Assembly (NCBI GenBank): GCA_038380795.1
Contig: CM076262.1
Span: 72,746,629-72,810,628, forward strand
Length of the DNA stretch: 64,000 bases
Reading direction: 5' to 3'
Source: Pyrocephalus nanus
Taxonomy: Eukaryota > Chordata > Aves > Passeriformes > Tyrannidae
Below, piece after piece: positions 10,790 to 24,600 of the stretch. Position 1 is the first letter of the stretch; every line of letters starts with the position of its first letter. The notes beneath the pieces were generated by a model. That model made no database searches, was not told the DNA's origin, and was given only the letters and a program-made list of their open reading frames with translations. The position numbers and the translations under genes were made by a program.

Positions 10790-13700
10790 CAGTGCTCTTG
10801 GAATACAGGGACACTGTTCAGCAGAAGGAACCATTCCTCTAAAACCTTCTTCTGTGCCCTGTGACAAAGGAGTGTATTTGGGCACAATGGTGTTCCCAAA
10901 GAGGCAGAACCTTGTCTTGCACCAGGAGCAGCCCAGCATCAGCAGGAGACACAGGCAGCCTTGTTAATCACGACTCTGCTGAATAACCTTGTGGCCTCAT
11001 CCTCATCACCCTGGGTTCATTCCTTTACCCTGGCTTGTGCTGCATCCCCTGGCCCTTTGTCCTGTCTGTAATTAGCATGTCAGCCTTGCAGGGCACTGAC
11101 CACATTCCCTTATCTCTGTGGAGGCTTTTGTGACCTCAGCATGGATGAGTGGAAGACAATGACCTCTCTCATATCACTGCTTTGGGTGATTTTGGCCGTG
11201 GCTCCTTTCTCATCCAGAGTACATTTAACCATGTAATACATCCACTTCCATCTGGTTTGCATATCCTGAATAAGCTGCTGAAATGGAATGGTTTTATTCT
11301 CAGCTGCATTCCAGGCAAGGGGTTTTGCAAACTTTGGTAGACTGATTGAAGTGGATCTACCCCCTCTCTCTGCCTTCATCACGGTGAGAGCCAGTGGAAT
11401 TTGCTGTGGATGAAACCCATAAACTTCAACACTGGCTTCTCTCTACGAGAGAAGAATAGAGCACAGCAGAGAGGTGTGGGAGGTGGAGGTTTTATTCCTG
11501 GTCTGATCTCCTGTGTGACCTTGAGGAAGCTGCCTCACTGCAGTCACTCTCATCCCATGCTTTTTGTGTCTTAGCTGCTGGGACTGGAAGTGCTTTTCGA
11601 GGGCAGGATTGTTTCTGCATGCTTAGGAAGTGGCTCACCAGCCCTGATCCTGGTTGGGATCTTAAGGGCTCTTTTGTAACATTCCTAAAAATAAGAAGAT
11701 TTACTGACAGGAGAAATAGCTTCTATTGACAAGAGAAATAAGGTCTAATATAGATGTGGAAGGGAAGGGACAAGCAGAAGAGCAGTAAAGCTGTGAGGCC
11801 TGGTGGTTCCCATAAGAGGCCACGTTACTTTGATAAAGCTGATACAAGTTTCACAGGCTCTGCACAAGCAATTCAGGTGATAATTAGACATTGCACTAAA
11901 AACAAACAAACAAACAAACCTTTAGCAACAAACACATATACACAAAATCCCAAACGAAAAGGCCTGCATTTTTTGGTAAACTGCTTTCTTTTCTTGAAGT
12001 ATTTTCTTTTTGTACTGTTCTGGTGAAATAAATGTACTGGCCAGTGCCTCTATCCATATATTGCTAAATATTATTTGTCATTTCTGTCTCTCACAGCTGC
12101 TCTAATTGGGATGCAGGAGGTTAAAGTTCTCAGAGGACTATATTATTTCATCAGATTTCTCAGGGTAACTTAGGGAATTTACTTAGGGATTCTCATCATG
12201 GGGAGATTATACTTTTAATCCTTTTCGTGCGATGGTCTGAAACAAATCTCTTAACAGAAAAAAAAAAAGTCTCAGTGCCCATCAGATGTGGAGATAATTT
12301 TGACAGAAGTCAGCTCTTTCGACTAACTTCTCTTTGGAGAGTTAGTTCTATGCTGTACATCTCCAAATGGATCTTGCAAAAATTAGTAGGGATCTGTACT
12401 CTTGAAAGGATCTGCACCACTTGCAAATTTAGGGCCTCAGGGAAGAGCTGGTAGCCAAGCCTGCTTAAACAGAGCTGGAGATACCACTGCCTAACAGCCA
12501 TGCAGCCAGAAAACATCTGTATTTTCGACTGAGCATCCAAAGCCAGTTGCCTGCCTTTTCAGAAACAGCCCCTAATCCTATTTATGACCCCGTGATTGAC
12601 AGGCATCTGCATTCCAGGCGAAGCACAGAAGAGTTCTCAATTACAGGAAATATGTAGAAAGTTGCAGCAGGTTATTTGCTCATTAGACTTCCCCCTCAGT
12701 GGCTGTGGGAGTGCGTGGCATGTTGGTAAACCCTCCTGCTGCCTGTCATAATGCGATCAGCCATTCATTCTTAATGAAAAGCTGATGCCTCGGGAGAATC
12801 CAAAGGTTGGAGTTCAGCTTGGCTGCTTGTGAAGATAAAAGGGGGAGAGCTAATTCTGAACGGATGTCATTTGTGTTTCCATGTGGCTGTGCCTGCTTTT
12901 ATCTTTTTTTTTTTTTTTTAAACCTGCCCAGAGCTTGGTGGTGTTTAAGGGTTTTTAGTGTCACTGAGTTGCCTGATACAGGGGAGCAGGAGTTTCTGGT
13001 CTCTCTTGGTGTCTTATTTTGCAGAGGGGGGAATTCCAAAGGATCAGCTGATGCTGATACCAGGACTCTGTTCTCAGCACTCTCTTGGCCATGTCCAGGT
13101 CTGGCATGGTGCTTCTCAACTGTGCATCATCCTATTCCCACTTCACAGGTGGGGGACTGAGGTAATGGGGTGAAATGGGACTGGGTCAAGTTCATTCGTG
13201 CTGTCGCTGCTGTGTCAGAAATTCAGTCCCCTGTTGCCCCACTTGGTGTTCTCATTACTGCTGCTTTCACCTGTGGAAGGCACAAGCTAGAAGGAGTAAT
13301 TTGGGGTGTTTGCATTAGAACTTCGAGTGGGGGAAAAAATCCCCAACCCCGTGCTGGTTTATTTCCTTCCAAAGTGCCACGTGGTCCGTGTGTGATGATC
13401 CCGTGGATGTGGATGGGATGTAGGAGATAAAAAAAAGAGACAGGACTTTTTTATGACAGCAGAGGTCTTCAGAGAAAAAGAAGTCAGAGGCTGTGCAGCT
13501 TAAGTTTCTTCCCTAGGGTGAAACACCCCCAGAGCCAGGCCAGCACTCTTTCTGGAGTGCTACTCTGTCCTCAGGGATCCCCACATGCCTCGATGCACTG
13601 CATGGCCAGGATTCCAAGAGGATTCATTCTCGTCTCTTCCAGGTGGCCAGAGCTTCCTATTCAGCCTTCTTTATAAGAAACTCTGGTTTTATTGCCTTTG

Positions 13701-13950
13701 CTTTTCCTACACAACATCAGATCACACAAGAGACGGATTCTGCCATTCCCACTGATGTGACTGCTGTTACATTTAAAATGTGTTGATCTGATCAACCTGC
13801 ACTTGCAAGATGCAGAGAAGCTGGGTGTGCATTCACAGCTAGGATAAATTACAGATCCTCCACGTTCAGGTGTGGTTCACAGTTCAGTGCTGTTTTCAGT
13901 TCAGGTTATTTGCCCACCTTGAAGCCTCACATATCCAGAATCTGCGATTG

Positions 13951-14030
13951 AGTCACCCTGGAGCCTTCTCTTTTCCAGGCTGAACAATCCACCTTTCCTT
14001 GTAGGAGAGGTGCTGCATCCCTCCAGCCAT
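13951..14030 (-). mobile_element. CR1 LINE, internal fragment
   Basis: The text agccttctcttttccaggct followed by gaacaatcc and ttgtaggagaggtgctgcat matches the inverted CR1 segment that encodes 'aggctgaacaa...ggagaggtgctcc'. Both the 3' terminus and the upstream part are missing. Confidence 0.8.
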
Positions 14031-15588
14031 AAATCTGAGTTCTCTAAACCAAAAACCCACCCATCTTGCCTAGGCCAGTACCTCACACTGAGTGTTGGCT
14101 CAGTGGATACTTAGGGAGATGAAAAAAAACAAAAAACAGCAGTCATTGACAGGGGAACATAGAAAATTCCTTTGAAATCTGATTCAGGAGTAACATTTTT
14201 TTTTTTTTTTTTAAAAACAAACCTAAATCTGGCATCCTTACACAGACCAAGCAGATCAAGGTGCAAGAAGTATCAATATTCTCACTGTCTATGTATTCAA
14301 AAGATCCATGAAGCAGAGGGAAGTACCACATACCCTAAGATGGATGTGGCCATAGGGATGCTCTGTGTGTTTCCAGCCTGTCTGGATGTTCCTGTGGTGC
14401 CTTTCCTAGCTGAGAATCAATAACCCATGAAGCTGTTTCGGATGTGGAATTGCTAAGGTTGCCTCTGAGTGTGCCTGGGGCTGCACTTTCAGGTTTGCTG
14501 CCTACCAGTGGATAATCTGACCTTGGTTAATTAGCTGTAAACAGTTCTGTAGGGGCACACTCATGGAATACAAGGGCTTCTCAGTGGGGAGCTAAAGCAG
14601 TTCAGTGTGGCATTAAACCTAAGTCAGATTAAATAGCTCCTTGTCTCTTGACCTGAACATATCAGTGCTTCAGACAACTATATATAGGCGGTGGAAAAAA
14701 TCCATTGCCCACAACTAACATTGTTTACAAAATTCTCTAAATAGGGCTATTTTCCATTGCCAAATATAGACTCTCTAATGAAGCAGGAGAGCCAAAAGCC
14801 CTGCAGAACTCCCTGTGTCATCTCTGAAGCTTGGCCATCAGATGGTAGGAACTGTCACAACAATCTTTTGTGCTCTCCCTTGACTTGCATCTTCACCCAC
14901 GCCTCACCAAAGCCAAGGAGAGCCTTTCCACTGGCTTCCAAGTTACCTGGAGTTGGCCTGATCATCCAAATGTGCTCTCTCAGTTTGTTCTTTTCAGATC
15001 AAAAATATTTGTTTTGGCTTCCAAAAGGCAGAACATCCAGGCTGTGAAGCAGAACTCTGATTAAAAAAAAGCCTTGACAGAGCACCTTCACCTAAATAGT
15101 GGAGCATATATAGATGCTTAGGACCTCTGGGTTTTTTTTGGAATGGTTTTGGCAGCCCTGTGCATGATAAGAAGGAGCTGAGCACTCACTCTCTGTGCTG
15201 AGCAAATAAATCCAACCACAAGGATGTTACAGGGGAGCCATTCCAATTGCACTGTAATATCCACCAAAGCAGTGTCAGGGCTTGGGAACAGAGGTATCCA
15301 AACCCCACAGTTAGGGATGATTAGTGTCCTGATTGTTTTATAAGCCCTCTGGGGAATGGGGGAAAAGGAATCAAACTGAAGTGCTGAAAGTTGGAATATG
15401 CAAAGTGGGAATGCATCTTCTGTTCTGTTAACAATGCACATGCAGAGAAGGCAGAAACCTGGTCTTCTGAGGTGTGGTGAGGGGGGTATAGTCCTTATAT
15501 CCTGAGTTAGAAGTGCCAGGAATATATCTAAATTTAAATAAATAAATAATTCCTATCCCACTTACAATAAGCAGCAATCCTCCATGGA

Positions 15589-15614
15589 TTATTAAAGATT
15601 TCCATCTTTAATAA
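15589..15614. repeat. Perfect tight hairpin, 11-bp stem
   Basis: TTATTAAAGAT, a four-base loop TTCC, then ATCTTTAATAA. The stem is perfect and AT-rich and can form on either strand. No flanking extension was found, so it is too short for a microRNA precursor. Confidence 0.85.
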
Positions 15615-15862
15615 GAGCATAAGTCATTATGTCTCATATTTGAAAAGAATTCCATACCACAGAGACAGACAATGCTAAGACAGAAGAGGGTAATAAAATA
15701 GAGGCAAAATGTTAACTTTAAAAGTAGGACTAATTTTACATATCTCCATTTCAAAGAGCAATACATCTGAAAATAAGGAAATTAATAATTATTGTCCAAC
15801 TTTTATGAAAAGACTCCTTCTACTCATTATGGGGCTGTAGGATTGAATTGTGTATTAAATTT

Positions 15863-15930
15863 TGGAGAGAGACTGTTTACAAGGGCCTGGAGTGGCAGGA
15901 CAAGGAGGGATGGCTTCAAGCTGACAGAGT
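15863..15930 (+). mobile_element. CR1 LINE, fragment lacking its 3' end
   Basis: The plus-strand text ggagagagactgtttacaag, ggcctggagtggcaggacaa and gatggcttcaagctgacaga is the CR1 stretch seen in full at 38.7 kb. It stops before the 'gattggatatt' segment, so it lacks the 3' end needed for target-primed insertion. It is probably the remnant of a larger copy. Confidence 0.85.
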
Positions 15931-18900
15931 ATGACTTTTCCTTTATCCACTTATTTTCTTGAAATGATACCTCAGAGGTGACTTAGAATATGTGACTTAA
16001 ATAGAATACATGACACTGACCCCAAGCACATTTAGGTAATAATGAAGATATTCTAGCATTTCTTGTTGCCATTGCAGGTGCTTTTCATCATTGGTTTAAA
16101 ACAGAGATAAAATGTGTGAGTCACTCTAAAACAGGGATGTTTTGTCAACTAAGACCTGACAGCAGGGGAGCCAGTGCCAAATTGGCAACCAGTGTCTATA
16201 CTTCAGCTGGACTTGAATTTTCCTAATTGCTGCTGGCTGACAAACAAGCACATCAGCAGCAGTGTATGAGCTGCATGCCATTCATTAATTTCCTCTCATG
16301 AGCCAGTGTGTCCCCAGAGACTCTCCTCTTCTATCAGATCACTGCCCTGTAAGGAATGGATTTAAAATGCAGCTATCTGGGAACTTTGATGTATGCCCTT
16401 GAAGAAAAAAACCCCTTTTCTTGTGGAATGCTGGAGACTGATAATTCTCGTCCCTTGGCCTCTTTTCCCCCCTCCCACCAAACATCAGAAAACAAGTGGG
16501 CAAACTCCTCGTGGGCCACCGCTGTTCCTCCGCTCGGTGCTTTCTCCCAGGAGTGAAAAAATGCACACCCAGCAGCAGATCTGTGCTCTGATTTCACAGA
16601 GGTGGAGGTCTGAGGTCAGCCCTGAGGATTTGAGAGCGGGATTTCCCCCCTTTGGTCTCTGCATCTCGGCTGAGCTCTCGCCGAAAGCGCTCGGCCCGTC
16701 CGTAGGCACCTAATCCGTGACGCCCTGCCCGGCAACAGGCGGCCCCAAGCTGCTTCTCCACAGGGCTTTGGATCACTGAGTGTTTGCTAGGACGAGTGGC
16801 TGAGCCAGGGTGGACGCTGCCTTATCTAACTGATTGCATCTGGAATGGCTTCATGCTTCACAGGGCTTTGCAGGGGCTTTTTTTGGAGTGTTTAAGCCAA
16901 AGGCAGCTACCAGAGGATAAGCTGTTTCTGGAGACGTTTGGCTCTGGCAGCCAATTCGTTTGCCAAAGAAAACTCTGTGTTGCAGTTCTGTGAGAACCAC
17001 TGGAAGCGTTTCTCCTGATGTTGTCTGCTCCACTTTGCTTTCTCAAGCAAGTGGCTATTGTCTTCACTGGAAAGGAAACATCTTCCTCAGCCTCTCTTTT
17101 TCTCTCCATCAGGGCTGCTTCTTTCACTTCCTCATTTTTCCTTTTGCAAACATGACAGGTTTCTGCTGCCATCTCCTTTATCTCTCTCCTTATCGTGTTG
17201 CTTTTCGGCCAACAGTCTTTACAGAAACCTTTTTCAGCTTTGGAAATAAGCAGTGAAGAGGCAATTTCACATCATCTAAAATAACCACCAGACCATTGTA
17301 TGCTAAACAGCACTTCCATTTTGTACAGGGCCTTGTTGGACATGTCCCTGGCTGCAAGAACTTGCACACCAGCCATCAGTACATCAGTGGTATAAGCATC
17401 TAATGTGGCATATTGATAGCATTTGATACAGCAAAAGATGAAATTTTAAGCTCCAAGACATTAAAAAAAGGTTTAACCAAATTCTGATGTCTACACATAT
17501 TCAGGGGAGCACAAATCCAGCTTTTAAACAACTAAACCAAACTTTACAGCAGGCTGTATAAAGTGACCTGTTCCATCAAAGCATAGTTGCATCACGAAAT
17601 AATCTTCTTCTGCCTTCATGTCTGGGGACACACACACTGTGAGCTGCTTCATGTTAAAGCAATGAAGAAAAAAATATTTTAAAACTTTTTTCCCTCTCCA
17701 GCTAATAAATCTTTTGGTACCTAATTTTTTTTTAAGGAGTATGTCTGTGGAAAGGCCAGTCTGGCTCAGAAAGCAAAAGGTTTCAAACTCTCTGAAGTTC
17801 CTTAGCCCTGTTTATCTGCTACCTCACCCAGAGATATTAAATATGATCACTGGAACATTTCCTGTCTGATCTTCTTATCCCTGTATGTTAAATTCTTCCC
17901 ACCTCTTAATACTTTACAAGGAACATTTGTTTCAATGGCAGGGCATAAAGAAGTTCCCTTAAGTGAATTTCTATTATTAAGAAGCCTTGAGATGATGAAC
18001 TAAACCCCAAATAATTGATTACAGGATGCATGGATGCTTAACCTATTAGTAATGTTTGCATTGTGTGACATGAAAAGCAAAATTCACGTTCCAGTTGCCG
18101 TATGTCCAACACCCATCACCCCACCCCAATATCTTTGGGGATGTTCTTGGGTGTAGGATCCAGCCCACAGATCCCTTCTCATCTCATTCCAGCACTGCCT
18201 TCAGAGCTGCTTCTCCAGCATGAACACAGCAGAAGAAAAAAAAACAAACCACCTTCAGGCCAAGCTCTTCATTAAGAATCCAATTTTCGGTTGCATCTGG
18301 CAGGTTTTCCTGACGTGCCGATAGCATGTAATCAGTCCTGTAAAAATGCTACAACCCACACACAGCCATGCAAAACACCAAGTGGGAACTCCTTCCCACT
18401 TCAAGCAGAGGGGGTCTGGTATCACCCTCACTGGTGTAAAACAAATCAGTGGGGGAAGTGGGAGCAGAATGAGTCTCACAGCACTGTGGGCCGTTCCAAT
18501 TAGTGGGGTTAAAAACCCACCCCGTGTCCCGAAAGGAGCTGCAGCAAATGGAAACTTGCACAGCAATTCCTCTGGTGCTAAGATGTCTCGAGGAGGTCAC
18601 AGCCCCCTGTGTCTGGAGGCAATCAAAGATGAGTGGTTTATGGCTTGTGTGCGAGTCAGAGTTATTGCAAATGTGGGGTTTTATTTGCTGATACGGATTT
18701 AATGAAGTTTTACGAAGTCAAATATTTTTCAATATTGACCCTTAATGCTTTGTGGAAACACGAGTAGAATACGGATTAAACTCAGTGTCAGGAGGAAAAT
18801 GATGGCACTGGGAAAACAGCTAAGATTAGCTTCTAATCATAAGGAAAAATAGGTAAAAAAATAAGGTTTCAATTCTATTTAAATAGTTTTATTATTCAGT

Positions 18901-18956
18901 ATAAACAAGTAAATACCAGCAACAAACCCATATTTATTTTTTTTTTTTTCAGAGAG

Positions 18957-19009
18957 GTTGGAACTTTAGGGTCCCTTCCAACCCAAACCATTCTATGATT
19001 CTATGATAT
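18957..19009 (+). mobile_element. CR1 LINE, 3'-terminal fragment with octamer tail
   Basis: The segment reads gggtcccttccaacccaaac then cattctatgattctatgata, the CR1 3' end with about two copies of the terminal octamer. A T-rich run precedes it at 18937-18949. Confidence 0.88.
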
Positions 19010-21309
19010 AGAACAGCTATTTCAAAGCAAGCCTGAGACCAGATTTGTGGCCTATTTATAACCCATAACTGCAGAAATACCCTCCTGACTGTCCCAAAGT
19101 CACGATGCCACCTCTCATGACTGAAAGGAGCCCTCACACATGTTGTTTTGGGGGCTTTGTGGTGGAGAAAGGTCTTTGATAAGGAGCAGAAAATAGAAGC
19201 AGAAAATGGATGCATAAGATGACTTTGCCAATGGTGAGCCCACAAATCATACCTGTGCCCTGTCATTGGGGTGTTTCTGCTCTGCCTTCAAAATATTTGT
19301 CATTTATAGAGGAGAGAGGAACTGTAAACACATAACTGAGGGTATTTTCACTTACTTTGACCAGTCCAAAGTGCTTTGGAATTGTTTCAATCAGATGGGG
19401 ATCTGTTGTGGGTATTATGCTTAAAAAAACTAGAAATATCAGAGTAAACACGTAAGCAATGTTTGTTGTAATGGTTTGAGGGGGAATTAACCGTGATGCT
19501 ACCCTCCTGCTTTTGTGATGAAGCTGTACCAAGCACTGTGACAGAGCATCCCACTCCTGGGTAACTTTCTGGTGTGTCAGTAAATACAGCCCTGCTGACT
19601 TTTATCCACCTGCCTGTGCAGGATTGCACGGGCTGAAGTCAAAAGGAGAACTCATATGCTCAGAGTTAAGGACACGCTCAAATATTTCCTGGACTGGGGC
19701 CTGCCCTCTCCCACTGGAGAACCGTGCCCTTGCACAGGTTTTTGCCCCGGTGTGCTCGTGGAAATCTGGCCCTTTAAGCTCTGCAGAGCAGAACTGCTCC
19801 GCTCTCTCCGTAGCCATTTTGCAAGTGCCGGCTGCTGGGAGCCTGTTCTGCCTCCCAACTGGTACCTGCCGTGCTTTTCCACAGCCCTCTCCTTCTCATT
19901 TCTGCATCTCACACGTGAGATCCAAAAAAAAAAAGAAAAGGCTCATCCTCATCATCCAGGGGTAAGTCTGATTTGTCTTTTGCGTTTGATCGTGGCGAAA
20001 ATGCTGTAGCATCGTTTGCTGGTCTCGAAAATTTGTCTCTTTTCTTCAGCCAGTGCTGAAGAGCAGGGTCTGTTCCAGGATGCAGCATTTTGCTGCCAGG
20101 TTACACTGATGAAGCAGCCTTCTGTAGGCTCCTTCTCTTGCAGTTTGGAGCAATATTTTTGGTTTTTTTCCCCTCCAGCTCAGGCAGCTTCAGTGCTTCG
20201 CTGTCATTTAGCAAATGCTTGAAACAGGTGCAAGGCAGGTGCCCTGTTTATTGCATAAGCAAAAAGTTCAGTGCTCTTGGATCTGAAAATCCAAGGCAGA
20301 GGTAGCAGCTGAAGGTAATAAGAGGCACAGTGGCTAAAAGGGATGTGATGTGTCAAACAGATGTCAGTGGATGCCGTTCTCAGATCTCTGTGATTCACTA
20401 AACAGCAGCAGTAAATGTTGCCACCCCTGAGACGAACCATATTATGTCAGCTAAAAATATTGATGCCACTGAATGGTTTGAAACTACTGCCTGAAGAGTG
20501 ATAGGTAATGACACCAGGGTAATGAGGATGCTGGTATAATAAAGGTATTGGAAGAGTAAAGAACAGTATTTGAAAGAAAAGGAAAAAAAATGTAGATGCC
20601 TGATTTCCATCACAAGTTGGAAGTTTTAATTGAAAAAGCTGACAGGCTTGTCTACAAATTAATGTTTGATGAAGCAGTAGGGGATCTACACAGTGTTCTT
20701 GTATGAATGTGGTTAGTCTGCAGGAAATTCATGAGTAAGCTCAAGAATCTGCCCTTTCTTTCCTTCCAGCACTCCAGCAGCCTATCCAGGGAAAAATGTG
20801 AGCAGCAGCCACCATGTCATAAAGCAGTCACTTGTTACCCTGTAAGATATTTTTCTGCCTTGTCCCTCTTCCAAGCTTTGCAGGGGATTTAGGAAGAGCT
20901 ACTAAGGGTGTAAGATAAAAAACTGCAGAAGCTGTCACTGTTCTGTTGTGTCCCACAGCTTGAAGGAAAAAATCTAAAGGCTGTAGTAGTGGGGAGCACT
21001 GAGCTGGCAGAAAGCAGAGTGCAGAGATGCAGAGAGTGTCAGTGGCTGTGTCCTGTGCTGCTACAAAATGTGATGCTTGGGGAAGTGCTAAGAGTGTTTT
21101 CAGCTCCTGAGCCTGCAGACTCTTGGATCTTGTGACCTGTGATTCTTCTGTGGTTCTTTGAGTGTTGCCAGTCCTCACTGTCAAACAGAGGAGCCCCTGA
21201 CAGATGAATTTTTAACTCCTTGCCTGCCCTGCACCCGTTGTGCTTCTGAGTGCCCAGGTGCTCTGCAATCAGCCTGAACTGGGGGACACTTCATGTCTGC
21301 TCTGCCTGG
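19010..21309. other. Non-coding stretch, no gene recognised
   Basis: Unique sequence. Around 19650-19910 the composition is more GC-rich, with overlapping open frames of 80-117 codons on both strands. None shows a recognisable domain. Confidence 0.65.
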
Positions 21310-21660
21310 GGTTGGGGCCAGCCCCTGCAGTCACAGAATCTGGGCCATCCTCTGCCCCCTCCCTGCAGCCCCTGACACACATGGATGGAGTCCCCTCTCA
21401 GTGTCTGCTCTGGAGGCTGAACAGCCCCAGCTCCCTCAGCCTTTCCCCCTCAGGGAGATGCTCCAGTCCCTGAATCATCTCCATAACCCCTGCTGGACCC
21501 GCTCCAGGAGCTCCATGTCCCTCCTGTCCTGAGGAGCCCAGGACTGGACACAGCACTCCCCCTTGACCTGCTGTCAATGCCCTTCCCAATGCCCCCAGGA
21601 TCCCACTGGCCTTTGTGGCTCTCAGGGCACACTGCTGGCTCAGGGACAGTCACAGCAATC
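21310..21660 (-). mobile_element. CR1 LINE, internal fragment, ~0.35 kb
   Basis: The order of segments is gagtcccctctcagtgtctg, ggaggctgaacagccccagc, tccctcagcctttccccctc, ggagatgctccagtccctga, gagcccaggactggacacag, cctgctgtcaatgcccttcc and gggcacactgctggctcagg. This is a well-preserved inverted CR1 interior. It belongs to a more ORF-proximal part of CR1 than the copies at 6.2 and 38.7 kb, and it lacks the 3' terminus. Confidence 0.92.
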
Positions 21661-24600
21661 CTAAATCACGGGGCCAGGTGTTGTCCCTGGAGCAGTGGAA
21701 ACGGTCAGGGTGGCACTGGGGCAGAATTCATCCTTCCAGGGTTCAGCATGCCCCTGGGTTTCATTAATTACCTCAATCACCAGCAAGCAATGAGGGCTGC
21801 TTTCCCAGCATCCTGCCTTTGGTGCAGGTGCCACAAGAAGATTTTTTTTCCATGCACTTGCAGCCCAAATGTTGCCTTTACAGGCAGCAGAAAGCATTAT
21901 CTGCTGCAGAAGGGGCGCCTGTTCCCAAGTGCATGCAAATGTGTTTTGATGTGCTGCCTTCCTACTCCTTGGCTGGTGTTATGGGAACAACATCAATATA
22001 GTGGGAAATCCTTTTAAAACGTCTACTATTTCATTGTTACTTTGAAGACTGCTGCCCTGGCCTGTGGGACAGAGCTGTGCTGCCACCCTGGAGGAATGTG
22101 ACACTGCCTTTCTCCCCACAAAACTGTCCTGGCTGAGGGCCTGGCAGAGCCTATTTCTGATAAAGCAGACGGTGTCTTTCCATTCAACCACCTTTCACTC
22201 AGCCACCAAAGAAAACTTTGTTCTGCCCTGCTGTACAGCTGTTATTTTACAGCTCTGTGTTCCCAGATTAAGGAATTGGTTGTATTTTTAACTCCCAAAA
22301 TGTCTTTCCCATTAGCGCTTCCCCGTTTGATCCGAGTGGGTGGCCCTTCAGCTCCTTGGCCTCGACTGATGCTTAACCTTACTCAGTCTTCTTGCTGCTT
22401 TATCCTGTGCCCTGCCCAGCCCAGAAATGGTTGATTGTCTTGCACCCAATTTGTCATTTCTATTGTAAATTGCTTTACTGTGTTTTTTTTTTCAATCACT
22501 GCTGACAGCTTCATTTTCACAGCTCACACTTGTGCTGAGAGCACCTGAGACTCCCCCTTGACAGAACACACTTAATTTGAAATGCTGGCCTTGTGCTTCT
22601 CAGCCCATGCCACTTTCCCTTGCCTAAAAGGATCATCTGTAGATAGCAGAGACAACTCTCCCAGCCCATGGCAGGGATTTGAAATTGCAGAGCACAATAG
22701 GTCTGTAAAAAAAAAATAAATAAATCAAAAAACCCACAACAATCTCATGGGACAAAAGGTAAACGATAACATATAAATGTGTATTTACCTGTGGTGAACA
22801 TACATACAGGTAAATATAAAATATTTTTCATTATTTTAAGGGAAAACTCATTTCTTATGGGATAGATTCATGTTTTCTCAGCACTTGACTGCCAGTGCCA
22901 AATATCTCTCTCAATTAGCCCAAACGCCTCTCCCCTCGTAGGAGGTTCTTACTTTTAATCTGTTGGCTCATGTTGGGCTGGAAGACGAGGAAAGTGGTCT
23001 GCAAAGGAGGTTGTGATCCTGACAGAAAAGGAGTCTGCTTTTGGCCACCTTTCCTTAGAGTCCCTCACATAGGAGTGGCAAGACAATTAATTAATCTGGA
23101 GAATTAATTAGGGCAGAAAAGAACAGAAAAGGAAACAGCCAGGAAGCCAGACACTTCCATCCAGAACATGACATTTACTGTTAGGGAAGAGAGATTTTAA
23201 GGCAGTTTGTCAGCTGCAGTGACAAATATTAGTCCTTTGCTTTGGGCACCTCTGGATCTCCACAGTGAAGGGTGCTCACCTATCCTGGCATCCAGGATGA
23301 CATCATTAAACAGCATTTAAGTCAAAAATCACAGGAAGGAGCCGTGCAGGAAGGTGCAGAAAGGAAATAGCCCAGCACAGGTTGCCCACCATACTGGTGT
23401 GGACACCTAAGTCACCAGGGTGGCTTTGATAATTTCAGCCCAATCTAAAGCTTCTTCCACAGTTACCCACTGAGCAACTTCTTCCCTTGGAATTTCCAGT
23501 TATCTTTGAATGTAACTCATATCCCTTTCCCAAACACCCTGTCCAGGCACCACATTCATACCCAAGTCTATCTGAATGACTTTTTCAAGTGACAATTTGG
23601 GAAGTACTGCCAAGTGCTCTGCTGCTAATTCTGTGCTTTGATTTCTAAATGCAATGAATGGTCAGGGTTTTTTTTTTTGAGTTCTTTTCTTTGTTCTATA
23701 AATCCATGACATTTTATTGATCATGGTTCAATTATTAAGCACGTAATTCAGGACCCACTAGAAATTTTTTTTAAGCTTTTTGCAAACTTCCATGGACCTT
23801 GGATCAGGTCTTAAATGATTGCAGATTTTATTCTAGGATTTTTAAGCAAAATTTATAGGATGGGAACTATAATCTTGCTCATATTATTGTTGCAGTTGTG
23901 TTTTTTTTAGTGAAGAGCTATCATTTCCAGGAATAAAATCCCTAAGGAATGTTATTATTATGCCAGTACTTAAAACATTTGTCCATGTGCTCAGCTTTAA
24001 GCACAGAGTTCATTTTACCTTCTTCTAGACAGCTTTTCTCTTTAAAACTGGACATAAACTTAAGGGTTATTTTGGATCAAGACCTGTGCAAGCAGGCTGA
24101 GTGAACTAAATCCATTTAACTGGCTCTCAGTAAATCCTGATCCTGATTGTGGTTTGTTTTTTGTTTGTTTTATTTTATTTTATGTTGGGGGGGAATGGAT
24201 CTATAAACCACTCCTACAGAGATTCTCAACAGAGACCCAATTTAAGAATGAAAACCTTCCTGACAGCAGAATTTCAGCTCAAGCTGTTATATTTTATTTT
24301 CATTGGAAAGTTATGGATTTTACAGGGCAGTAATCAGAGAAGAATGAACCCTATGAGGAATTAAAAAAAAAAAAATATCAGAGGTCAGCTGATCTCTTTT
24401 CCTAAGATTGCAAATTTTGGATTTTTTTTTTTTTTTTCTCAACTCCTACTTCTCTCTGCTACAGTTGTCTTAGTTAAACTCCAGTTTTGGCTTTGCAGTG
24501 AATTTCTTGGTATCAGCTTTTGTATTATTTGCTGTATTCACACCTCCTGAGCTGTAGTTTTTCACTTACAGAACCTGCACAGTTCCCACTGAGCAAGCCA

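Larger units (their letters stand above)
6713..13950. other. Non-coding stretch, no gene recognised
   Basis: Seven kilobases without a recognised interspersed repeat, apart from the T/G tract and the GA array. Positions 12560-12810 are unique and CpG-retaining, and look like a candidate conserved element. A 20-bp imperfect tandem repeat (catcaaaatatttttgtaag) lies near 9748-9786. Confidence 0.7.
14031..18956. other. Non-coding stretch with a CpG cluster
   Basis: Unique sequence apart from the CR1 remnant at 15.9 kb and the hairpin at 15.6 kb. A dense CpG patch lies at 16666-16745. Several short frames cross that patch on both strands, but none carries a recognisable domain. Confidence 0.65.
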
